Below, piece after piece: positions 57,336-64,000 of a stretch of 64,000 bases of DNA. The stretch is taken from NCBI GenBank assembly GCA_002205965.3, contig NADL03000082.1, positions 124,001-188,000 of the forward strand. The letters are read 5' to 3'. Source of the DNA: Kappaphycus alvarezii. Its lineage: Eukaryota; Rhodophyta; Florideophyceae; Gigartinales; Solieriaceae. A program made the position numbers and the translations under genes. The notes under the pieces are model-generated. The model saw only the letters and a list, made by a program, of their open reading frames with translations, was not told the origin of the DNA and searched no databases. Position 1 is the first letter of the stretch. The number at the start of each line of letters is the position of its first letter.

Positions 57336-59603
57336 AAGGGTGGAGCCTCAACAAAAACAATCCCATTCTGGAAACAGAGCATAGAGATATCGATGCAAGA
57401 ACGAGTTATCGCAGAGGGAATCTATCTAACTTGTTTAAAGCATATCATGGGAACAATGAACGCTACAGTGGGTCGACGACCGACAACTTCGATCGTAAGT
57501 TTGACTTGTTTTGTGAACGCTGTGATCAAGTAGATGTATTTGGCATGGATCGGGTGAAGGCATTCTCCATAATGTTATGTGAGTCTGCAAGTCAGTTCTA
57601 CTTTGACAATTTCCCGGGAAAGTGCCTGAACCTTGATCAACTAGCATTGGGCGCTTCGCGTGAATGGGAGAACATGACGCATCACTCCATAATGAGGAAG
57701 AATCAACCGAAGGGTCCTTCCGAGTGCTTCTACCTTTTGGTCTCACGCCTTTCTGAAATCCAAGTTTCCCTCCCTGTCGCTTACTGCAATGATACTATAC
57801 TTCGTGACAAGTTACTCACTCCGTCAAGGACGTAGATGGTTGTCATTTAGCTTACCAGACGCCGTCTGAGACACTCCAGGGTATCATTGCTGATCTCCAC
57901 GCCGCAGTGGCAACAGTAAAATCATCTGACGAATACATGTCACCCACAATCCCCAATGCCCATTTCACGGACGGCCGCTACCATCGACCGCGTGACCCAA
58001 GGAAGAGCAAAACCTGCTATGTTTGCGGAAAAGTAGGATACTGGTCAAAGAAGCATACTCCAGCTGAACATATGACAGCCTTGAAGAAGAAGAAAGCAAT
58101 TCGTCTCTTTGTGGCCGAAATTGGCTCCAACAGCGAAGGCTCAGATGCTGAAGAGCAGTTTTTTGATGAGCTTGAGGACCTCGCCGCACACCTCATATCA
58201 ATTGATGATGGCGATGAGGGCGAACGGAGTTCACCATCTGTTTTTCCACTGACTACAGAGCAGATGATCCCTACAGCTCAATATTTGCTGCCCAACTTTT
58301 CGAAGCCGCAGAATCCCACGTATTCACAGGAAATATAACCACACCTACCCGGTATAGTCAGGAAGTATTTTTGGGGATATTGGTTGACACAGGCGCCGCT
58401 AGGGGTAGCTCCTCTCGAAAGGGGGCAATACTTAGCCTACTGCAGGCACGTTGGTCGGGTTCCTTCCATTGATGAGTCAAAAGCAGCAAAGTGCTTGTTC
58501 GGAATCGTATCTGCTACTTCAAAAGGAGTTGCAGGTGTGGATTTTCCTGTAAGTAAGTTTTTTTTCTCGTTCTACATCAACGTTGTGGATGCGTATGACC
58601 CTACTCCTCTTTTCCTAGACGACACGGACAAGCTAGGTGTATCCTACGATACTCTGAACGACAGGCTGACACACCAAGCTTCAGGGGAGTTTTTGGACGT
58701 CACGCGTACATTCGTCCTTCCATTCGTATGCTGGAAACCTATTGTACAGTGTTTCTTTACAAAGGTTGAACTGAAAAGACTTCACAGGCGGTTTGGGCAT
58801 CCGTCAGTGAGCGAGTTGCACAACGTGCTCGAGCGATCGGGTGTAGGCCGAGTAGATGGGAAGACTCGGAAACTTCTCAACAAAATTGTTCGACAGTGCG
58901 GATTTGCAATTTCTACTTGCAAAAACCCCGTAGATTCAAGTTCAGCTTGCGTGCAGACAAGGACTTCAACGACAAAGTTTACGCGTACATATTTTACATT
59001 GATGGGAAGCCGGTTTTTCACGTCATTGACGAGTCAACGAATTATCAAGCTGCTAGGTGGTCAAGGAGGTTATCTGCTGAGTCACTTTGGCGAGTGCTCC
59101 GTTTGTGCTGGATTTACACCTACTTGGGGCCCCCAGACATCATCGCCCATGATGTGGGTAAGAACTTTATGGCAAAAGGGTTCAAGTCGAATGCGGGTCT
59201 CATTCACGTTGAGACTAACCCCATTACTGTCGATTCACCTAACTTCATGACTGTCGTCGAGCGCTTCCATGCTCCCATACGTCGAGCATACCAGATCATA
59301 AGAAGGGAAGCCCCCGACATGGACACAGATTCTGCCCTTCAGTCTGCGGTAGACCGGATATATCTTCCAAGAGTAAAACACCCAAACCTTTCCCCGTCTG
59401 CGGTAAAGGCCGTAAACGATTCCGTCGGTCCCAATGGTCTTGTGCCGACTCTTCTGGTGTACGGCGCTCTCCCTCGCCTTTGCGTTCCTAACGAACCACA
59501 CTCTTCGTCTATGTATCAGCTAGCTGCTGCTCTCCGTAAGGTTACAAAGGAAATTTCAAAGTTGTTTGCAAAAATTCAAGTGATGGATGCCCTCCGGGCA
59601 AGG
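57336..59603 (+). mobile_element. Ty1/copia relic (copia-3), gag to integrase, plus strand
   Basis: Parts: gag (about 57390-57900, with STTDNFDRKFDLFCERCDQV and SRLSEIQVSLPVAYCNDTIL); zinc-knuckle-like CYVCGKVGYWSKKH (about 58015-58060); acidic linker; protease region (about 58370-58560, with LVDTGA); pre-integrase (about 58760-58900, with LKRLHRRFGHPSVSELHNVL); and integrase (about 58930-59600, with VFHVIDESTNYQAARW and GPPDIIAHDVGKNFMAKGF). The gag and integrase recall fungal copia families. Reverse transcriptase is absent: the element stops at 59603, where repeat copy D starts. It is broken, with about five breaks. It also carries a 44-bp mini-repeat insertion. Confidence 0.8.
59342..59405 (-). 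repeat. 44-bp mini-repeat inserted in the copia-3 integrase, 10-bp duplication
   Basis: GTCTGCGGTA is present at 59342-59351 and again at 59396-59405. The 44 bp between (59352-59395) are the mini-repeat core on the minus strand. Insert plus duplication total 54 bp, 18 codons, so the frame is kept: the flanking protein reads DSALQSAV before and KAVNDSVGPNGLVPTLLVYG after. The insert is read as DRIYLPRVKHPNLSP. The target contains GGTA followed by GA, as at other copies. Confidence 0.92.
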
Positions 59604-59819
59604 TGATGTGCGCAAAATTTGCACACGAAAAAAAATCTAGAGGAGGACCAAATTTGGATACAGTATCGGGATTTGCAAGATATTTTTTACAGTTCCTGAA
59701 TTTGCAAGATATTTTTAATTTGGACGAGTGTGGCAAACTCATGAGTTGATTTTTTATTTTAAGACACAGTTTCATTAATAGATGCCATTACTGTACACGT
59801 CCAAGGTCGACATACTTTT

Positions 59820-59860
59820 CGAAGACGTCGCAGTATTTAAACTTCGAAGTCGACGTCGTT
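59820..59860 (+). promoter_or_regulatory. Core promoter of repeat copy D
   Basis: TATTTAAA at 59834-59841 lies 78 bp before the ATG at 59919. It is framed by palindromic blocks (GACGTC, CTTCGAAG, GTCGAC). The same arrangement is present in copy B near 31770-31800, and a TTTAAATA motif remains in copy C near 48368. Conservation across copies supports a real promoter. Confidence 0.6.
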
Positions 59861-59918
59861 GAGGCAACCCCCCGCCATCAACTACCCCATCGGCTCACCC
59901 CTTCTTTTAGCCCTTAAC

Positions 59919-60527
59919 ATGACCAACCTCCGTCCTTCCCTCACCATCACCAAGTCATCCCGAGCCCATCGTCCACTCAACGCTTTGGCCCTGATGGCAA
60001 ATGGTCCAACCGACTACGATGATTACTGTAGAAGGTTGGACCGGGAACGCGTTCGGGAGTGGGTCCGCCGTAACTGCTTCGAGCAGGCAGAAGAGGCAGA
60101 GGAGGAGGAGGAGGGAGAAGAGGAGATAGAGGAAGAGGAGGATGAGGAGGATGAAGAGGAGGACTGGGTGGATCCGTGGGAACCACTAGTGTATAACGGT
60201 GGGGGGGCTCCCATGGAGAAAGGAGGGGAGACTGAGGGAGTAATTGTTATCTCTGACTCTTCTGACGAGGATGAAGAGAGAAGAGAAGAGGAGGATGAGG
60301 AGGATGAGGGGGAGGGAGACATGGAAAGTGCTGGATTAGTGGGGAAGGGGCCAGAAAATATGGACCAGGTGGTTCCGACTCCGGAACCGGATGGGGACGT
60401 CCTCAGTGGCCCAGATATTTCACAGGAGGCAATGGAGAATTCTAAGCCGTTCGCGGATATTTGTGTGGACTGCCTGGGTGGAATGGATATTTTGGGGGAA
60501 CTGTTTGGCTCTGATGTAGAGGACTAA
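59919..60527 (+). CDS. Acidic protein with SUMO-interacting-like motif, 202 aa, from repeat copy D
   Basis: I chose the first in-frame ATG at 59919 because the frame upstream has none. Residues 1-25 are basic and Ser/Thr-rich. Residues 26-55 (MANGPTDYDDYCRR, then LDRERVREWVRRNCFEQ) are conserved in copies B, C and D. Residues 57-82 are almost all Glu/Asp. Residues 82-93 read DWVDPWEPLVYN. Residues 107-120 (GVIVISDSSDEDEE) match the hydrophobic core plus phospho-Ser/acidic tail of SUMO-interacting motifs. The C-terminus MDILGELFGSD is a short hydrophobic-acidic motif whose equivalent is seen in older copies. No enzymatic domain. Function unknown; a nuclear, chromatin- or SUMO-linked role is a guess. 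Confidence 0.65.
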   Translation: MTNLRPSLTITKSSRAHRPLNALALMANGPTDYDDYCRRLDRERVREWVRRNCFEQAEEAEEEEEGEEEIEEEEDEEDEEEDWVDPWEPLVYNGGGAPMEKGGETEGVIVISDSSDEDEERREEEDEEDEGEGDMESAGLVGKGPENMDQVVPTPEPDGDVLSGPDISQEAMENSKPFADICVDCLGGMDILGELFGSDVED

Positions 60528-60976
60528 GATATGAAGGAAAGAATCTAGATATTTATCCTGATAGTATCTGCTGTTAGTCTTTCTCGTTCACACGATTCCA
60601 TTTGATGCATTTTATGGTTTTTTAGTATGTTTCTTTGAGACTTTAGGGATACCCAAAAAGTATATATAAGCTGAGTAAACTGCTTTCACTTGTGGAGGTC
60701 AAGCAAGTTGGCAGACAACTTCAAGCCAAGTCCTGAGCAGTAGGGAGTTGAGAGTCAACTTCAGACCCAAGAATCCTTTTTCCTACGCTGCTCACAGAGC
60801 ATCAGTAGTAGACTCTGCCCCTTTCATACTTGCTTGTAGCCCTTTCAACTCTCTTCCATATACACTCCTTCTTGCTCGCTCAACTATACCACGGTAGCAC
60901 TTTTGTCGCTTGCAACACCTCATTCTTGGGGTAGTTGGTTCTGAGTATCTCTTCTCCCGACGATTTACCCCTATCA

Positions 60977-61508
60977 AGGACCTTTAGTGCCGTTCGAATT
61001 GCTTCGTGGGTGCCCACTATGTACCCATCGTCCAATTACCACAGCTGAACGGGTACAGAAGGCCTGCCTGTGTTGTCGCCCACATTCTCCAGGCGGGTGT
61101 TTTCAGTTCCGCCGTCACTTTTTGCAGCACAAGGGAGAACAAAAGTGGACCCGGAGGATCCCCTTGCTGCACGCCTACCACGCTCCGGAGAATATCATAC
61201 AACCCCACCACAGGTGACCCGGGTTTACCGCGTACGGTAATTGACCCAAGGTAAGAGCTCCGGGAACCTCTGCTTGACCTCCTTCAAAAACGCACTGCGG
61301 GTGACCAGGTTGAAAGCGTTTTGAAGGTCAACGGTTAACATTGCATGGTCTGCCGATTCGCCATGCTCCTCATAAAGTCGCCGTATAGCGTGGACAACTG
61401 CCTCAGATCCTCCTGACGTTGCTACTCCCAACTGTAGTGGCTGAAAGTATTCGGAACCCTTTTCGGAAATACGAGTCGGCAAACATCTGCGCACCAAGCG
61501 ACTTAAGG
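60977..61508 (-). mobile_element. LINE reverse transcriptase fragment (LINE-3)
   Basis: On the minus strand, FQPLQLGVATSGGSEAVVHA, then LTVDLQNAFNLVTRSAFLKE (first catalytic-Asp block), then SVVGVQQGDPPGPLLFSLVL in a second frame, and finally LDDGYIVGTHEAIRTALKVL with the second catalytic pair just before repeat copy D. Two frame changes occur (near 61225 and 61030), and the tyrosine-equivalent codon before LDD is a stop. The C-terminal nuclease half is absent, cut off at the junction with copy D. It belongs to the same class as LINE-1. Confidence 0.8.
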
Positions 61509-61804
61509 TAAATGGGAAGATAAATGGTAAATAAATAAAGTTATACGGTATCTACGCTCCGGTGCAAATTTACTGGGTACCAACCCACACATCTACCACA
61601 GTAAATTAACCCCCCATTTCAGATAAATGGGGTTGGTCCACTGCAAGTGGTGCCACGGTTGGGGGTTCCAAACCATTCGAATAATGTTTTATGATCTGTC
61701 TCCAATACACAGGCGTGCCACTTTCGTTATCGGGAAGTAACTATTTTTCGATTAGTTTCTATCCTACTCCTCCTCAGCTCCTCTGAGGGGGGAATGTTTA
61801 AGTT
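61509..61804. other. Spacer without recognisable gene
   Basis: Contains a short inverted stretch around GGGGTTGGTCCAC but no gene or repeat end. Confidence 0.4.
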
Positions 61805-61968
61805 AGTTTACTGCGAGTGGAACATAGGGGAAAAGGTTTGGGTGTTTTACTCTTGGAAGATATATCCGGTCTATCCCATGGTTTTCCAGACAACCGCCAT
61901 CAACTCAAAAAGGGTATACCGACACAGTAATGGGGAAGGAACTACGCTCCCTAACATAGGGTGAAATT
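61805..61968 (+). repeat. Long form of the mini-repeat, plus strand
   Basis: GTTTACTGCGAGTGG, then the core from GGGGAAAAGGTTTGGGTGTT (about 61828) to GATATATCCGG, then CTATCCCATGGTTTTCCAGA, CAACCGCCATC, AAAAAGGGTATACCGACAC and GGGGAAGGAACTACGCTCCC. Best matched by 32549-32698 on the other strand. Confidence 0.8.
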
Positions 61969-62082
61969 CCCATCAGCCGGTGCAGTGTGGCGGCGGCGGA
62001 GAAGACACTGCGGTGAAAATGGTTGCGTACGGAACGGCTACTATGAAGTTTCTGCGAGCCCTGTCAGCAGACATGCATGTGT

Positions 62083-62445
62083 GGCAAATCTTTATGGCTT
62101 GTATAATGTTGCACAGAAGCGCACGGAGGGTATTCATAAATTAACCACGGATGCGGGCGGCGGGTAGAAACTTGTCGCGCCTGCATTACTTGGAGACTAA
62201 ACGCAAAACGGGTAACGTAGTCGCGGAGCTCCTGTTGAGGGGAGGAACCGCGACGGTAAGCAGCGAAGGAAGCAAGGCGGCGGAAAAAACCCTTGCCATC
62301 ATCGCCCAAGGCGCGCATAGATATGAATCCCGACGGGGGGGAGAAGGATATCGTTTTGGTTGCAGTAAGTGCCGTAATGACGATGTTTATCGCGCTTGGC
62401 GACATGCGGCGTTCGAAGCAACCATTTGAGTGCTTGTTCCCACGA
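62083..62445 (-). mobile_element. LINE 3' part (LINE-8)
   Basis: About 90 percent identical to LINE-7 over 330 bp (GGGTATTCATAAATTAAC, then CGGATGCGGGCGGCGG, through GGATATCGTTTTGGTTGCAG). Read on the minus strand, the frame near 62430 includes QMVASNAACRQAR, matching the conserved SNAAC C-terminus of the other LINEs. The AATAAA of the terminal motif is altered here (CATAAAGATTTGCCAC). Confidence 0.65.
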
Positions 62446-62534
62446 CCGTAAAGATTTCCCCCCCTCCGAACGTTTGTAGTCAATAAAGCACCCCAAATTT
62501 TTGCCCAGAGTAGAATATAGATTGCAAAAAGAGG

Positions 62535-62760
62535 AATTTCTGTGTTATTTTAATACAATATGGAAAATGTAGTCGGTTGTATCCACGCCGCTGCTGAAGT
62601 GCGTTGCGCGGGACGTGTCATCACCGGTTATTGTGACACCAAATAACTTTCCTCAGAGGCCCGGCTCAATACCAGCTAGCAGGCTTGCCGCGTTAGACAT
62701 GACGGCCGCGGCAGCGTGGCTTTGGTTAGCACCGCTCGAACCTTCCCATAAAGTTTGCAG
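62535..62760 (+). repeat. Dispersed short repeat, copy 3
   Basis: The left part matches 43880-43975 and 21505-21620 (GTTATTTTAATA then GTCGGTTGTATCCACGC). The right part, around 62705-62745, resembles 22120-22160 (GGCAGCGTG then GTTAGCACCG). This suggests an older repeat of 200 bp or more seen in three places. Confidence 0.4.
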
Positions 62761-62764
62761 AAGG

Positions 62765-63120
62765 AATGGTCCATCACAAAAAAGAATAGGGAAGATAGGG
62801 GGTGTGTCCACTGCAAGACTTCGCAGGACTGAGAGTCGGGGAGGTTTAAAGTATGCATTGCGTAAAGGAGAGGATGGTGATTGTCTTCATTCTATCTAGG
62901 AAGATGTTGGGAGAATTGCATCGAATTTTTCTTCTTAATATTCAAACTTGCTCAAATTGTTAATATTCAAAACATTTCAATGAAGCAATAGGTACTGTAA
63001 CCAGCAGAACTTCGACGAGATATCATCATTCGAATTTTCAATGAAGCGAGGCACAAGTTACTGTCGTTGGTTGTTTTGCTGGCTCTCTGTTAATGATCAA
63101 CAACCTACTATCAACCTGAG
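62765..63120. other. 3' flank of the second kinase gene
   Basis: No coding motif. ATTCAAA and TTTCAATGAAGC are repeated (62985 and 63040). The kinase transcript would end somewhere here, reading leftwards, but I see no clear AATAAA. Confidence 0.4.
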
Positions 63121-64000
63121 TTACATCATCTCCTCTGTTGAGCTTGCCGACGCACTTTTCGGCCTTGGGTTTCCTGCAGTCCAATCCATAACCCTATCCT
63201 GCCGGTAGCCATGCCGCTTCATCGCCCTTTTGAACAAGTTTCGGAGATACTCATAGTCAGGCTTTTGGTCGTACTCCATACTCCTCACATACATGAAATA
63301 TTCCTCAAACTCTTGCCCTAGCCCACTGCACATCTCCGAAAGAGGGAGCTCCGCTTTCATTCTATACACTTGATAATCTGTCCTCGCTCGATTCCATGGC
63401 AGATCACCACGTGCAAGTTCAACAAGTGAATACCCAAGGCTCTCAAGATCACAGCGCCTGGTTGGCAAGGTACCTAGATGTGTATTCAGTGAGGAATACA
63501 TCATAGTTCCAATGGCTCCATACGCCTTTTTCGGGACATGATTTCCGTCCTTATCCAAGAACTTAGCAGCCAGTCCAAAGTCTACTAAATACATCCTGCT
63601 TGGGTCTTCCTCACTCACCAGCATATTTGCTGGTTTGATGTCTCGATGCACATAACCAATGTGGTGAAGGTGTTCCAGTCGACGTACTCCTTGCGCCCCG
63701 AGAGTAATTACTGTCTTTAGGGACATTCTAGCCCCGCAACATCCTGACTTCAGATCAACCAACGACTTGCCTAACTTTTCAATTACAAGTGCTCTGTGAT
63801 TCCTGGTGATGTGCCCGTAGTAGATACATTGAGGGAGACCGACAATATGGCCCTCAAGCGACTTCAACCTCTTGTAAACCTCGAATTCTGTCTTCAATGT
63901 GAGTATTCCCTTGTCATCAATACACTCAATTTTCACTGCTACTTTCTCGCCGCTTTCCAAATCTGTCCCAGAGAATACTTTTCCAAATGATCCTTCTCCG
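63121..64000 (-). CDS. Casein kinase 1-type protein kinase, 3' 292 codons (runs off the window)
   Basis: The frame is open from the window edge to the TAA at 63121, so the start codon lies beyond 64000. The visible part starts at the glycine loop GEGSFGKVFSG, with ATP lysine in VAVKIE (visible residue 23), catalytic loop YVHRDIKPANML (HRD at 118-120), LVDFGLAAKFLDKDGNHVP (DFG at 140-142), GTMMYSSLNTHLGTLPTRR and DLESLGYSLVELARGDLPW, the classic CK1 signature. The C-terminal tail is short (GNPRPKSASASSTEE). It is closer to canonical CK1 than the kinase at 45033 because it keeps HRD. Expected role: Ser/Thr phosphorylation in cytosol or nucleus. No intron in the visible part. Confidence 0.92.
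   Translation of the reverse strand, partial: GEGSFGKVFSGTDLESGEKVAVKIECIDDKGILTLKTEFEVYKRLKSLEGHIVGLPQCIYYGHITRNHRALVIEKLGKSLVDLKSGCCGARMSLKTVITLGAQGVRRLEHLHHIGYVHRDIKPANMLVSEEDPSRMYLVDFGLAAKFLDKDGNHVPKKAYGAIGTMMYSSLNTHLGTLPTRRCDLESLGYSLVELARGDLPWNRARTDYQVYRMKAELPLSEMCSGLGQEFEEYFMYVRSMEYDQKPDYEYLRNLFKRAMKRHGYRQDRVMDWTAGNPRPKSASASSTEEMM

Larger units (their letters stand above)
59604..60976 (+). mobile_element. Acidic-ORF repeat family, copy D (young, full length, 1373 bp)
   Basis: Coding orientation is plus. The unit starts TGATGTGCGCAAAATTTGCA and ends CGATTTACCCCTATCA, so both ends read TGAT outwards. It is nearly identical to copy B. It contains a TATTTAAA box, a single ORF (59919-60527), and in its 3' third a TATATAAG motif at 60663 conserved in copies A, B, C and E. 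The left neighbour is a copia integrase and the right neighbour a LINE reverse transcriptase, so it sits on a junction. TG...CA ends and a 5-bp duplication in copy E would fit a long solo LTR. A non-autonomous DNA transposon is the alternative. No transposase or polymerase is encoded. Confidence 0.85.

Noticed and set aside
59352-59395. Mini-repeat as a spliceable introner
   Set aside because: No placement of the 54-bp step gives GT...AG on either strand, so splicing would not restore the gene.

Overview
This is eukaryotic nuclear DNA, dominated by transposable elements. The evidence is four Ty3/gypsy and three Ty1/copia relics, many fragments of LINEs with a restriction-like endonuclease, a pogo-type DNA transposon, TATA boxes and AATAAA signals, and two casein-kinase-1-type protein kinase genes. 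I found no rRNA, tRNA, CRISPR array or operon. The visible host genes are intronless. The species cannot be fixed from sequence alone. An intron-poor, transposon-rich protist, alga (a red alga would fit) or early-branching fungus are all possible. One gypsy relic most resembles families I know from oomycetes, and one copia relic resembles fungal families, so transposons are poor witnesses here.

Layout. From 1 to 31 kb the DNA is AT-rich and carries old, decayed retrotransposons: gypsy on the minus strand (3.4-7.5 kb), gypsy on the plus strand (7.7-10.7 kb), copia on the plus strand (13.0-16.6 kb) and gypsy on the minus strand (16.6-19.5 kb). A nearly featureless 20.7-25.8 kb stretch follows, then a more GC-rich gypsy relic (25.8-30.3 kb). 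From 31 to 52 kb the DNA is richer in GC. It holds LINE fragments (34.1-36.8, 41.7-42.8, 46.7-47.1 kb), a peroxiredoxin-like gene (37.7-38.4 kb), a pogo transposon (38.76-41.46 kb) and a complete CK1/VRK-like kinase gene (45.0-46.2 kb). From 52 to 60 kb a copia element with both LTRs (52.4-57.3 kb) appears to lie inside another copia relic. The window ends in a second CK1 gene that runs off the right edge.

The two most interesting signals are repeats I cannot assign to a known family. The first is a unit of about 1.37 kb, present four times (19.5, 30.6, 47.4, 59.6 kb) plus a 721-bp internally deleted derivative (49.5 kb). It begins TGAT and ends ATCA, and carries a TATA-box promoter and one open frame for an acidic protein of about 200 residues with a textbook SUMO-interacting motif. 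The second is a tiny dispersed sequence of about 44 bp, read GGGGAAAGGTTTGGGTGTTT and onward to GATATATCC. It occurs at least a dozen times, twice flanked by 10- and 14-bp direct repeats like target-site duplications, usually next to a GGTAG-type motif. One copy sits in frame inside a copia integrase.

Host genes: two CK1-family kinases (one with a 120-residue N-terminal extension), one AhpC/TSA-like peroxiredoxin gene whose frame is broken at a C-run, and two unassigned ORFs at 32.0-33.7 kb. They do not form an evident pathway; they are islands in transposon debris.
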